Under the pieces are notes generated by a model. That model did no database searches and was not told where the DNA came from. It was given only the letters and a program-made list of their open reading frames with translations. Shown here one piece after another: positions 27,652-36,147 of a DNA stretch of 64,000 nt (position 1 is its first letter; each line of letters starts with the position of its first letter). Both the position numbers and the translations under genes were made by a program. Source of the stretch: Chitinophaga rupis. GTDB lineage: Bacteria; Bacteroidota; Bacteroidia; Chitinophagales; Chitinophagaceae. The DNA is taken from positions 372,001 to 436,000 of the forward strand of contig NZ_FOBB01000001.1 of assembly GCF_900109685.1 (NCBI RefSeq), given 5' to 3'.

Positions 27652-28671
27652 ATGCACATGATGCAATACCACGTTTCAAGTAAAACGGCGGCATATACCT
27701 CTGTGAGCAATGAGATCCCTAAACATTACCAGCAGCACCGTTTACCGGGTGCTACCTATACGGAATGCATGCAGGGCCCTTTTGGCACTGTGCTGCGGCA
27801 AATGATCGAAAATGGAGAATGGATCGTACAGCAGGCGCAATTCTTTATATCTAAAATGGTACGTATATACCCCGTAGCCCTGGAGCCGCTGGGCGTGCTG
27901 CACTGCATGCTGTCTGGTTCAGTACCTACTGTATTAAGCGGTTTTGGCGAAGTGCTGCTTCGTGAAAATGCAATGCAGTTCTTTTATGTGCCGGCCGGCA
28001 AAGGCAACACAGCCCTGTTTTCCAAAGGTTATTATGAATCTTTCCAGATAGGCCTTTCAGCAGATTACCTGTCTAATTTTTCACAGAATGGCTCTCCTTT
28101 GAGCGAGCAGCTCCTGCAGCTGCAACAGGCTGCTCACAAAGGCAGTAATGCCGGCACCTGCCCGTTAAGCCTGCAGGCCCTGGACCAGATCGGGAAAATA
28201 AAGCATTGCGAGCTGCAGGGACATCGCCGGAAGCTGTATTACCAGGCCCGCATCAATGACCTGATGCTGTTGTACCTGCACGCACTGGATGACAGCCAGC
28301 AACTGGCAGTGGTGAATGGCAACAGGTATGAAAAAGAAATGCGGCAGCTGGCCAGCTATATTACAGAGAACCTGGAAAACCCGCTAATGATAGGGCAGCT
28401 GGCCGGTAAAATGGGCCTGCAGCTGCAGGTGATGGAAAAAGAGTTCAAGAAAGTGCACCAGCAAACCATTAAATCTTTCATACAGGATCAACGTATGAAA
28501 AAAGCCTGTATGCTGCTGGCAGATGGAAAAATGACCATTATTGATGTGGCTTATACTGTAGGCTATTCAGATGCGGCCTATTTCGCCAACACTTTTAAAA
28601 AACAATTAGGCCTTACGCCTACTGAATACCAAAAAAGGGCAAAAAACAATACAGGAAAGGATCTGCAATAA
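27652..28671 (+). CDS. AraC-family transcriptional regulator (first of three)
   Basis: A 339-residue regulator. The N-terminal two thirds (about 1-225) is a sensing domain of unknown ligand containing FGEVLLRENAMQFFYVPAGKGNT; the C-terminal 100 residues hold the double helix-turn-helix: MIGQLAGKMGLQLQVMEKEFKKVH and IIDVAYTVGYSDAAYFANTFKKQLGLTPTEYQ. ATG 27652 is used; ATGs at 27658 and 27661 are also possible. Its N-terminal layout resembles the regulator at 29266, suggesting paralogues flanking the small gene at 28890. Targets unknown; the adjacent phosphatase or the small gene are obvious candidates. Confidence 0.86.
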   Translation: MHMMQYHVSSKTAAYTSVSNEIPKHYQQHRLPGATYTECMQGPFGTVLRQMIENGEWIVQQAQFFISKMVRIYPVALEPLGVLHCMLSGSVPTVLSGFGEVLLRENAMQFFYVPAGKGNTALFSKGYYESFQIGLSADYLSNFSQNGSPLSEQLLQLQQAAHKGSNAGTCPLSLQALDQIGKIKHCELQGHRRKLYYQARINDLMLLYLHALDDSQQLAVVNGNRYEKEMRQLASYITENLENPLMIGQLAGKMGLQLQVMEKEFKKVHQQTIKSFIQDQRMKKACMLLADGKMTIIDVAYTVGYSDAAYFANTFKKQLGLTPTEYQKRAKNNTGKDLQ

Positions 28672-28889
28672 AAAACGCAGTCTGTTGGTAAAAATTACAA
28701 GTCATTCTCCTTAAATACTACAAGCAGGTAACAATTGATTTAAGGAAATTTGTTCAGGCGAAGGAAGTCACTCAAAATTACCATTAAACAAACACAGAAT
28801 AATACCGTATCATTTATTACTCGTTTTTTCCCTGGATCTTATTTTTTTATGCTATTTGTATTTGTTGAGCAAACTAATACTATCAGCCT

Positions 28890-29114
28890 ATGTACAAAAA
28901 GCCTGTAGTTCCGCAAGGGCCTCCTGCAAACCTGAATGCCGGTACTGTATTAGGTAGCGGCGCCATTACCCCGGCTATGCAAAAAATTCTTAGTAGTATG
29001 GAACATTATAACCCATCTGCACAGGAAGCCACTGAGCAGTTTTTCCGTGATGCTGTGGGAAAGCTGTTCCTGGCTGCATTAGAGCAAATGTATCAGCAGC
29101 AGGAAGCCAAATAA
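28890..29114 (+). CDS. Small unrecognised protein between two AraC-type genes
   Basis: A 74-residue open frame. The N-terminal half is rich in Pro, Gly and Ala (VVPQGPPANLNAGTVLGSG) and looks unstructured; the C-terminal half (ATEQFFRDAVGKLFLAALEQM) is a probable amphipathic helix. There is no signal peptide, membrane segment or cysteine. The ATG is preceded by a TATTTGTATTTG stretch that could be a shortened -7 element. Its position between two paralogous regulators suggests linked regulation. It may be a short regulatory partner or peptide-like product; no family was recognised. Confidence 0.55.
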   Translation: MYKKPVVPQGPPANLNAGTVLGSGAITPAMQKILSSMEHYNPSAQEATEQFFRDAVGKLFLAALEQMYQQQEAK

Positions 29115-29265
29115 CAGCAATAACAAACAATAGGATCTTTAACCACACCTGCGCTATCTCCCGGCCGCTGAAATTATTTCAGGGAGACCACCATTAAAGG
29201 AGCGCCCCAAACACCTGCTGTAATGGCGGAGCGGCTACAACAGCGCCAGGTAAAGCTTTTCATCT

Positions 29266-30204
29266 ATGGAAATTTTTCCCAAAGGTACACCCACGGATGT
29301 ACCCGACAGGCTAATGCCTTTCATTGCCGGCTGGGCTACGGCCAGCTATACAAAACATGATTTTGGGCACCTGCTGCTGCAGGTATTTATGTACAAACGT
29401 TACCGCATTTATATTCAGCGCTTCATTACAGAGCAGGCGGCAACTGCCCATTTTCGCTGCCCGGTTGGCACGGCGGTATTGCAGCTGGCTATTATGGGCC
29501 CGGTCAGCAGCAATATAAAAGGGTATGGTGAAAGCACTTTGCAAACAGGCCAGTTCAATTTCTTTTACTTACCTGCAGGCATACACGAACTTAAGCTGGG
29601 AGCCGGGGAATTTGAGCTGATACATATTGTACCGGACGGCCTTATGCTGGATGAGCTGTCAGCCAGCCGGGAGGATATGAAAAGAGCGCTAACCCACCTG
29701 CGCACTGCCAGCGAAGAAGGCTGCTGCCTTACACCCCGGCAAATGAATTACCGGGTGCACGATGTACTTGCCAGTATGCTGCAATGCAAAGAATCCGGCG
29801 GCAACCTGCTGGTAGAGCTTAGCACCGGCATCAGTAACCTGCTGAACCTTTATCGTAAATCCCTAAATGATGCGGAATGTATGAAACAGCTACGGGCCTC
29901 CTATTACACCGGCACGCTCATTACCATGCGGGAGGAGATACTTCTGAACCCGCATATACAGCAGCATACGCTGGCCTATTTTGCCAGGAAGTATAACATG
30001 AGCCAGTCTACCCTGAAAAGATATTTTAAGGAAACCTTCCATCAAACCCTGCACGAATTTGTACGGGAGGAGTGTATGAAAAAAGCTGCCTGGATGCGGG
30101 GGAATGCTTCCCTGAGCCTGGAAGATATTGCCGATGAAGTAGGATATGCCGATAAATCCGGGTTCCTGAAATCGTATAAAAAATACCGCCGTAATGCCTC
30201 CTGA
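29266..30204 (+). CDS. AraC-family transcriptional regulator (second of three)
   Basis: A 312-residue regulator with a sensing N-terminus (GYGESTLQTGQFNFFYLPAG parallels the upstream AraC gene) and a C-terminal double helix-turn-helix (HTLAYFARKYNMSQSTLKRYFKETF and LEDIADEVGYADKSGFLKSYKKY). The C-terminus is slightly shorter than usual, ending just after KKYRRNAS, without the usual P-x-x-[FY] motif. The next AraC gene starts 27 bp further, so co-transcription is likely. Ligand and targets unknown. Confidence 0.86.
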   Translation: MEIFPKGTPTDVPDRLMPFIAGWATASYTKHDFGHLLLQVFMYKRYRIYIQRFITEQAATAHFRCPVGTAVLQLAIMGPVSSNIKGYGESTLQTGQFNFFYLPAGIHELKLGAGEFELIHIVPDGLMLDELSASREDMKRALTHLRTASEEGCCLTPRQMNYRVHDVLASMLQCKESGGNLLVELSTGISNLLNLYRKSLNDAECMKQLRASYYTGTLITMREEILLNPHIQQHTLAYFARKYNMSQSTLKRYFKETFHQTLHEFVREECMKKAAWMRGNASLSLEDIADEVGYADKSGFLKSYKKYRRNAS

Positions 30205-30231
30205 TAAGATGGTGTGGCGTATTTTTGCTGC

Positions 30232-31044
30232 ATGGTATCTGTTCAAACCTATATTCCAGCTGCCTTGGCGCCCTTCATAAAATCGTTCTGGTGCCTGTGG
30301 GTCGATGCCGGTATTCAACAGCCGTATGTAGAAGATATTATACCGGATGGGCACCATGAGATCATTTTTCATATGGAGCCGCGCATTGCCCAAAGAAACC
30401 CGGCCCTGCAAAACTGCGGTTATGAGCCCGATGCTTTTTTTGCCGGGCAAAACCTATACAGCTATATGCTGCAACTGCAGGCGGGCGCTATGTTATATGG
30501 TATCCGGTTTTACCCGCATACGCTGGCTTTACTATTTAATTTCCCTGCTGACCTGCTTACCGGGCAGCTGCTCCCGTTAAATGATGTACCTGCTGCAGAT
30601 GCACTGCGCCATTGTATTACGGAAAACCCCGCCTGCACCTTTGCCCGTTTTGAAAAACTGCTGACTAAACAGGTAGCGGCCCTAAACGCCGGCAAAGGGT
30701 TTGATTATGTAAATGCTGCCGTGCGTTTAATATTGCAGGAGAAAGGAAATGTAAAAGTAGACCGGTTAATACAGGCCACCGGCGTTTCTGTTAAACACCT
30801 GGATACCTCTTTTAAAAAATTCGTAGGGATCACCCCTAAAACGCTGTGCCATATTATTAAGCTCAATTATTTTATCCATTACCGGGAACAGCACCCTGAT
30901 AAAAGCCTTACTGACTGCACCTATGAGGCCAGCTTTTATGACCAGTCACACCTGATAAAATTATTCAAAACCTTTACCGGCAAATTGCCTAAAGCATATT
31001 TCAACGAGGTGAATATTATCAGCAACCATTTTACCGGTATGTAA
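30232..31044 (+). CDS. AraC-family transcriptional regulator (third of three)
   Basis: A 270-residue regulator with the N-terminal IPAALAPFIKSFWCLWVD and IIPDGHHEIIFHM pattern of the DUF6597-type AraC group, which differs from the two upstream genes. The C-terminal domain has a helix-turn-helix around VDRLIQATGVSVKHLDTSFKK and LTDCTYEASFYDQSHLIKLFKTFTG. ATG 30232 is preferred to the upstream GTG 30214. It follows the second AraC gene closely. The relation to the SusC/D loci on either side is possible but not shown. Confidence 0.86.
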   Translation: MVSVQTYIPAALAPFIKSFWCLWVDAGIQQPYVEDIIPDGHHEIIFHMEPRIAQRNPALQNCGYEPDAFFAGQNLYSYMLQLQAGAMLYGIRFYPHTLALLFNFPADLLTGQLLPLNDVPAADALRHCITENPACTFARFEKLLTKQVAALNAGKGFDYVNAAVRLILQEKGNVKVDRLIQATGVSVKHLDTSFKKFVGITPKTLCHIIKLNYFIHYREQHPDKSLTDCTYEASFYDQSHLIKLFKTFTGKLPKAYFNEVNIISNHFTGM

Positions 31045-31065
31045 GGCAGTTCATTTTTTTACAAT

Positions 31066-31093
31066 TTTGCGCCAGGCCGGTTGGCTAGGTTTG
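31066..31093 (+). promoter_or_regulatory. Promoter of the secreted 226-residue protein gene
   Basis: TTTG (31066-31069) and TAGGTTTG (31086-31093) are spaced 16 bp, close to the Bacteroidota -33/-7 arrangement. The -7 element ends 9 bp before the ATG, so the leader would be very short. Confidence 0.45.
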
Positions 31094-31102
31094 TATTAAA
31101 AA

Positions 31103-31783
31103 ATGAAAGTACTCTTCTTCCTGCCATTCTTCTTTTACAACATATTACTGGCCCAGCAGCACATAGCGCAGTTTGCGCTATGGCAGCCCAGGAACGGGCA
31201 AACAGCCGCTTTTGAAACCGGCTATAAAAAACACCTGGTATGGCACCAAAGCAATGGCGATACCTGGAGCTGGTATGGCTGGTATTTTATTTCCGGCCCC
31301 CGCCACGGGCAGTTCCTGGATGCTACCTTTGGCCATGCCTGGCGTGATTTTGACCATCGTGTAAACCCGGCCGGCGATGGGGCAGATAACCAGTTGAACG
31401 TAGAACCTTATGCCGATTTTAAACTGGCGTACAAAGCAGCTTTTTTAAGTACCCTCAGTACCGGGGACAGCACCGTGCTGCATTCCAAATTTTTACGGAT
31501 GCTCACCTTACAGGTAAGTGATATGAATGAGGGCGCCAAACTGCTGGCCGGCTTAAAACGCAGCTACCAGGACTGCCGTTTTTTGGCATACCGGCTAGCA
31601 GACGGCGGGCCGGTTAACCAGCTGATCTTATTGCTTGGTTTTAGTAACTTTGAGTTATACGGGTTAAGCGAAAGCCTGCCGGAGGAAATACAACGTATGG
31701 AAAGCACTTTGAAGCTGCACACTATTACCGGCATTACCTCTGAAACGCTGGCGTACCGTGCAGATCTAAGCCTGTTAAATTAA
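31103..31783 (+). CDS. Secreted protein of unknown function
   Basis: A 226-residue protein with an N-terminal signal peptide (MKVLFFLPFFFYNILLAQ). The mature part begins HIAQFALWQPRNGQTAAFETGYKKH and is rich in Trp, Tyr and His in its first half (GDTWSWYGWYFISGPRHGQF), while the second half looks like a repeat of a similar fold (LTLQVSDMNEGAKLLAGLKRSY). The overall reading suggests two related alpha/beta modules, like dimeric ferredoxin-like (ABM/DUF-type) domains, but this is only an impression. It stands alone downstream of the AraC cluster. Confidence 0.6.
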   Translation: MKVLFFLPFFFYNILLAQQHIAQFALWQPRNGQTAAFETGYKKHLVWHQSNGDTWSWYGWYFISGPRHGQFLDATFGHAWRDFDHRVNPAGDGADNQLNVEPYADFKLAYKAAFLSTLSTGDSTVLHSKFLRMLTLQVSDMNEGAKLLAGLKRSYQDCRFLAYRLADGGPVNQLILLLGFSNFELYGLSESLPEEIQRMESTLKLHTITGITSETLAYRADLSLLN

Positions 31784-31910
31784 TATTCATGGATAGCATA
31801 AACATCAGAGAGAAGTATGGATTATGCTGATAGAGCCCAAAGCAACTTTACATACGGGCAATGTGGATCATGAAAGAACGGTGAAGGATCTGCAATGGGT
31901 ATAAAATAAA

Positions 31911-31944
31911 AACAGTAGTGTATCAGGTATGATACACTACTGTT
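31911..31944 (-). terminator. Perfect 14-bp hairpin with a T-run only on the minus strand
   Basis: AACAGTAGTGTATC (31911-31924), loop AGGTAT, GATACACTACTGTT (31931-31944). On the plus strand A-rich sequence precedes the stem, so the minus-strand transcript would end in a U-run. No minus-strand gene lies directly upstream of it, apart from the gene remnant at 32218-32343, whose transcript would run into it. It could be that gene's surviving terminator or an operator. Confidence 0.6.
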
Positions 31945-32018
31945 GCGGCTTCCCATAAGGCGGGCACTTCCAGTAAACCGTAACGGCACATTATTTGCAC
32001 CCCACTCCAAAAACAGTT

Positions 32019-32213
32019 ATGGAAAAACGCATTTTAGGTATTGTTTTATCCCTGCTGGGCGTGGTAGGGCTAATTATAGCAGCGGTGCAGTTTATAAACG
32101 GCACACAAGGTACCCGGGGCGTTAAAAGCATCATTATTTTTGCATTATTGGGCGCCATCTTCTTTTTCTCCGGCATAGGGCTGATCAAAAATACCAAGGA
32201 CAAACCTTCCTGA
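32019..32213 (+). CDS. Small two-helix membrane protein
   Basis: A 64-residue protein with two predicted membrane segments (ILGIVLSLLGVVGLIIAAVQF and SIIIFALLGAIFFFSGIGLI) separated by a short polar turn (INGTQGTRGVK), and a basic tail. The frame extends to a TTG at 31995 but ATG 32019 is preferred. Small proteins of this shape are common in Bacteroidota and uncharacterised. No neighbour suggests a role. Confidence 0.6.
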   Translation: MEKRILGIVLSLLGVVGLIIAAVQFINGTQGTRGVKSIIIFALLGAIFFFSGIGLIKNTKDKPS

Positions 32214-32217
32214 GCAT

Positions 32218-32343
32218 TTATAACGCCGGCACTTCTTTTAAAATAGCATTGATCTTTTTCATAGGCAGGTCTTTACCTGCATCCAGCAGCAGTGTTTTCA
32301 TCCGCGCCCGTTTTTCCGTAAGCAGGCCGGGATGATGGATACT
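32218..32343 (-). pseudogene. 3' remnant of an unidentified gene
   Basis: On the minus strand the frame between an in-frame stop (32344-32346) and the stop at 32218 reads HHPGLLTEKRARMKTLLLDA, then GKDLPMKKINAILKEVPAL. The codon use and amphipathic pattern look like a genuine protein C-terminus, but there is no room for a start or body upstream. It is probably the tail of a deleted gene. Parent family not recognised. Confidence 0.4.
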
Positions 32344-32484
32344 TTATCCCTCCACAATCCCAATATAGAGGCTATAGGCACCAAGCAGTAACAAGGGTAG
32401 TTTATTATTTTTTGTACCTTGCAGCCGTTATACTTCACCAGGTCTAAGTCGTTTGATGTTCGCCACCATCTAAAGCCTTTTCAT

Positions 32485-33681
32485 ATGTCCACAGCAACTA
32501 TGGCGTTGCCTAATACCGCTATTAAACGTACACGTATTGAATCTATTGACCTGCTGCGGGGTACCGTAATGATCATCATGGCATTAGACCATGTACGGGA
32601 TTACTTTCACGGCAGTGCCTACATTTTTGATCCTACGGATCTATCACAAACCACGGTGTTCCTGTTCTTTACACGGTGGATCACGCATTTTTGCGCGCCT
32701 GTTTTCGCATTCCTGGCCGGCACTTCGGCCTACATCAGCGGCACGCGGAAAACTAAAAAGGAGCTTTCCTTTTTCCTGTTAACACGTGGCCTGTGGCTGG
32801 TGCTGCTGGAATTTGCCTTTGTAACTTTTGAATGGACGTTCAACCCGGCCTATAAAGTGTTCCTGGTGCAGGTGATCTGGGCGCTGGGTGTAAGCATGAT
32901 CGTTTTATCCGCATTGATCTATTTACCCTGGAGGGCTATTTTACTGATCGGGCTTGCCCTTATTTTCGGGCATAACCTGCTGGATGGCGTACATAAGGAA
33001 GGCAGCATTTTCTGGGCTTTCCTGCATGATCAGCGTTACTTCCAGCTGGGCGCTACCGGCTTGTTTGTGGGATATCCTATTCTGCCCTGGATAGGTATTA
33101 TGGCCACGGGGTATTGTTTGGGTAAGCTATATACCCCGCAGTTTGATGCGGCTAAAAGAAAACAAACGCTCATCTACCTGGGGCTGGGTGCCATCGCTTT
33201 GTTTATTATTATCCGCGCCATTAACATCTATGGCGATCCGAATGCCTGGAGCACGCAACCTAAGCCGGTGTTCACCTTCCTCTCTTTCCTGAATGTTACC
33301 AAGTATCCGCCATCCCTGTTATATACCTTAGTTACGCTGGGCCCTGCATTCCTGTTCCTGGCGTTTACGGAAAAGCCGCTGAACGGCCTTACGGAAAAGC
33401 TGGTGGTCATTGGCCGGGTGCCTATGTTCTTTTACCTGGTGCATATTGCGGTTATACACGCGCTGGGTTTTATAGGCGCTGAAATATCCGGCCATCAATG
33501 GACGGATATGATCCTTAGCAACTGGGTAACTGCCAGCCCGGAGCTGAAGAACTACGGCTTTAGCCTGGGCATTGTGTATCTTTTATGGCTAGTGGTGATC
33601 ATTGGCCTGTATCCTTTATGTAAATGGTATGATACTTACAAAAGGAATCACCGGGAAAAGCAATGGTTGAGCTATCTTTAA
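32485..33681 (+). CDS. DUF1624-type polytopic membrane protein (acyltransferase-like)
   Basis: A 398-residue membrane protein with about ten predicted segments. The N-terminal IESIDLLRGTVMIIMALDHVRDYF is the hallmark of DUF1624 / heparan-alpha-glucosaminide N-acetyltransferase-like proteins, in which the histidine of the ALDHVRDYF motif is thought to be important. FFLVHIAVIHA-like text near residue 330 (FYLVHIAVIHALG) is also typical. The frame opens earlier at a TTG (32419), but ATG 32485 is more credible. It is followed at 19 bp by the flavoprotein gene, so a two-gene operon is likely. Substrate unknown. Confidence 0.83.
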   Translation: MSTATMALPNTAIKRTRIESIDLLRGTVMIIMALDHVRDYFHGSAYIFDPTDLSQTTVFLFFTRWITHFCAPVFAFLAGTSAYISGTRKTKKELSFFLLTRGLWLVLLEFAFVTFEWTFNPAYKVFLVQVIWALGVSMIVLSALIYLPWRAILLIGLALIFGHNLLDGVHKEGSIFWAFLHDQRYFQLGATGLFVGYPILPWIGIMATGYCLGKLYTPQFDAAKRKQTLIYLGLGAIALFIIIRAINIYGDPNAWSTQPKPVFTFLSFLNVTKYPPSLLYTLVTLGPAFLFLAFTEKPLNGLTEKLVVIGRVPMFFYLVHIAVIHALGFIGAEISGHQWTDMILSNWVTASPELKNYGFSLGIVYLLWLVVIIGLYPLCKWYDTYKRNHREKQWLSYL

Positions 33682-33700
33682 AAGATAAACGAGCACCAAC

Positions 33701-34972
33701 ATGCAGGATATTGATACCACCTTACGCAACTGGGCAGGCAATTATACGTACAGTACGCAAAACTTACACTGTCCGGATTCAGTGGCCGCCGTGCAGCAGC
33801 TGGTAAAAGAGCTGCCGCATTTAAGAGTGCTGGGCACCCGGCATTGTTTTAACAGTATTGCTGATTCTACGGAACATTTAGTTTCCCTGCAGCAGCTGAA
33901 CCAGGTAATATCCCTTGACTCCGAAAACCAAACGGTAACGGTAGGCGGAGGCATTAACTACGGGCAGCTATGCCCTTACCTGCAAAAGAACGGGTTTGCT
34001 TTACATAACCTGGCATCCTTACCACATATTTCAATAGCGGGCGCCTGCGCTACTGCTACACACGGGTCGGGCAGCGGGAATGGCAACCTGGCTACAGCTG
34101 TTACCGCGCTGGAAATGGTGGTTGCTTCCGGAGAGGTGGTTACACTATCGCGGGAAAAAGATGGCGCTGCATTCCGGGGCGCCGTGGTAGGCCTGGGCAG
34201 CGCAGGTGTAGTAACCCAGCTAACATTAGACATTGTTCCTTCCTATTCCATACAGCAGGATCTTTATGAGCACCTGCCTTTTACTGCGCTGGAAAACCGG
34301 CTGGAAATTATTTTTTCCAGCGCGTATAGTGTAAGCCTGTTCACTGACTGGAAACGCCGCACCTTTAGCCAGGTATGGCTGAAACGCCGGGTGGAAGCGG
34401 GCCAGCAGGTAAAAATGCCCGCTGATTTCTTTGGCGCAACACTGGCCACAAAAGCATTACATCCTATTGCAGAATTATCTGCGGTACATTGTACGGAACA
34501 AATGGGTGTTCCCGGTGACTGGTTTGAACGCCTGCCGCATTTCCGTATGAACTTTACTCCCAGCAGCGGCGAAGAATTACAATCAGAGTATTTTGTATCG
34601 CTGGATGATGGGTATGATGCGCTGCTGGCTATAGACCAGATAAGGGAACATATTGCACCGCACCTGTTAATTTCAGAGATACGTACTATTGATGCAGATG
34701 GCTTTTGGATGAGCCCCTGTTACAAACAACCCTGCCTCGCCATTCACTTTACCTGGCAGCAGGACTGGGAGGCCGTACAGCAGGTATTACCATTAATTGA
34801 AATGCAGCTGGCGCCTTTTGATGCCCGTCCTCACTGGGGCAAAGTATTTACCATGGCGCCGGAACGAATAAAGCTCTTATACAAAAAGCTGCCGGAGTTC
34901 CGGCAGCTTTTGCAAATGTATGATCCCGGAGGAAAGTTCAGGAATGCGTTTGTGGACCGGTATATTTTTTAG
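33701..34972 (+). CDS. Alditol oxidase-like FAD flavoprotein
   Basis: A 423-residue flavoprotein of the aldonolactone/alditol oxidase group (FAD_binding_4 plus ALO domain). LGTRHCFNSIADST matches the alditol oxidase loop in which a histidine (here His48) carries covalent FAD; LASLPHISIAGACATATHGSG is the second FAD-contact region. The C-terminal FDARPHWGKVF and LLQMYDPGGKFRNAFVDRY close the fold. No signal peptide is visible, so it is probably cytosolic. Relatives oxidise glycerol, xylitol, sorbitol or sugar lactones. It lies between two SusC/D loci linked to phosphodiesterases, where polyols are plausible products (inference). It ends 9 bp before the convergent PI-PLC-like gene. Confidence 0.86.
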   Translation: MQDIDTTLRNWAGNYTYSTQNLHCPDSVAAVQQLVKELPHLRVLGTRHCFNSIADSTEHLVSLQQLNQVISLDSENQTVTVGGGINYGQLCPYLQKNGFALHNLASLPHISIAGACATATHGSGSGNGNLATAVTALEMVVASGEVVTLSREKDGAAFRGAVVGLGSAGVVTQLTLDIVPSYSIQQDLYEHLPFTALENRLEIIFSSAYSVSLFTDWKRRTFSQVWLKRRVEAGQQVKMPADFFGATLATKALHPIAELSAVHCTEQMGVPGDWFERLPHFRMNFTPSSGEELQSEYFVSLDDGYDALLAIDQIREHIAPHLLISEIRTIDADGFWMSPCYKQPCLAIHFTWQQDWEAVQQVLPLIEMQLAPFDARPHWGKVFTMAPERIKLLYKKLPEFRQLLQMYDPGGKFRNAFVDRYIF

Positions 34973-34981
34973 CGCTTTGTG

Positions 34982-36094
34982 TTAGCGCGCGCCTGCGGCA
35001 GTAGTGCTGCTGCTGCTGAATACAGGATTTATCCGCAAATACTTATTGCTCCCATCAAAGCTCACTTCATAATCTGAACTGAAGTGCGTGCTTTTACGAT
35101 AGTAATCCGTAGTAATGATCTGCGCACCGGAATTGCAGGCAGCCTGGAAAGATGACTTATCATTCAGGCGGGCTTCCCTGGTATCTGCATCTGCACGGGT
35201 GCGGATAATATAACCTTTGGCTACCAGGTCTTTTATTTCCGGCATCCTGGGATTGTTGCGGATCATCATGGCTGCTTCAGGTGTGCCGGGATCTGCATTT
35301 ACAAATAATACCCGGCCTTTTAAAGACGGGTGGCCGGCAATGTACATGGCTCTTTTACGGTCATGATCATCCAGCACAAAAAGAAATTTACCACGCGCTG
35401 CTTTCAGGGTGGGCCAGCTATCATGCAGCACAGCTTCTTCCAGCGTATTGTAATTACCGCGTACCTTATCGGGTGTAATAATATTTTCTGCGCCTAAATA
35501 ATCCGTCAGCTCTTTATCCAGCGCCTGAAAAGTGGCTTCTGTTACAGGTTCCGGCTCTGTAAGCATGGAGTTGGCTTTGCTGCGGGGCTCCCCTCCTTTT
35601 ACTTCCAGGGTAATGAATACGGGATAATGATCCGGGTGTTTATCCGACCAGGTTTTCAGGTCCTGCAGGCCCTGTTTAAGGGTCAGGCAATAGCTGCGGA
35701 AATCCAGGTCAGGGATATGAAATACTTTAAAGCCAGGCTGGTTCATCACCCCATCCGGGTCAAAAGGCGGCTGACCAGGCGCCCAGTCCAGCCCTTTGGG
35801 ATGCGCATATCTTCCGCCTTTTTCATCTACATACACATCAATCTCCAGGTTCAGCAAACCCATGTCCAGCTGCGCTGTTAAGGGAATGTGCTCATAATCT
35901 ATTTTGCTGGCGGAAACAGAATCTTTTTGCTGAAATACTTTAAATAACGCGGGGTCAATGGCTTTTTTATAGCTGTTGTGAGAGCCTATCACCTGGATCC
36001 TGTTCATATGCAGCTCGTCCGGCAGCCCTTCTTTATGCAGCACCGGCAAGGCCAGCGCCAGGCTAAGGCTTATTAATGTTTTCAACATAATCAT
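34982..36094 (-). CDS. Exported PI-PLC-like phosphodiesterase (Ca2+-dependent type)
   Basis: A 370-residue protein with a signal peptide (MIMLKTLISLSLALALPV). The body matches the Ca2+-dependent phosphatidylinositol-specific phospholipase C group: IQVIGSHNSYKK carries the first catalytic histidine, LLNLEIDVYVDEKGGRY the metal ligands, FKVFHIPDLDFRSYC the second histidine, and FITLEVKGGE a further acidic ligand. Later conserved text includes KFLFVLDDHDRKR and IITTDYYRKSTHF. It follows the second SusC/D pair on the same strand, behind a terminator-like hairpin. It would hydrolyse phosphodiesters such as glycerophospho- or phosphoinositides; exact substrate unknown. Confidence 0.84.
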   Translation of the reverse strand: MIMLKTLISLSLALALPVLHKEGLPDELHMNRIQVIGSHNSYKKAIDPALFKVFQQKDSVSASKIDYEHIPLTAQLDMGLLNLEIDVYVDEKGGRYAHPKGLDWAPGQPPFDPDGVMNQPGFKVFHIPDLDFRSYCLTLKQGLQDLKTWSDKHPDHYPVFITLEVKGGEPRSKANSMLTEPEPVTEATFQALDKELTDYLGAENIITPDKVRGNYNTLEEAVLHDSWPTLKAARGKFLFVLDDHDRKRAMYIAGHPSLKGRVLFVNADPGTPEAAMMIRNNPRMPEIKDLVAKGYIIRTRADADTREARLNDKSSFQAACNSGAQIITTDYYRKSTHFSSDYEVSFDGSNKYLRINPVFSSSSTTAAGAR

Positions 36095-36100
36095 GGTTTT

Positions 36101-36131
36101 AAAAAAGCCGGCCTGTTGTTACAGGCCGGCT
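36101..36131 (-). terminator. Terminator between SusD and the PI-PLC-like gene
   Basis: AGCCGGCCTGT (36106-36116), loop TGTT, ACAGGCCGGCT (36121-36131): a perfect 11-bp GC-rich stem. On the minus strand it ends in a run of T (plus-strand A's 36101-36106). It lies just after SusD (stop at 36148) and 7 bp upstream of the PI-PLC-like start, so some read-through or a separate promoter is needed for that gene. Confidence 0.85.
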
Positions 36132-36147
36132 ACAGGTTTCAACAAAG

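Noticed and set aside
29168..29182. Operator CTGAAAT-T-ATTTCAG before the second AraC gene
   Set aside because: The palindrome is short, in AT-rich sequence, and could occur by chance; no second copy was seen.
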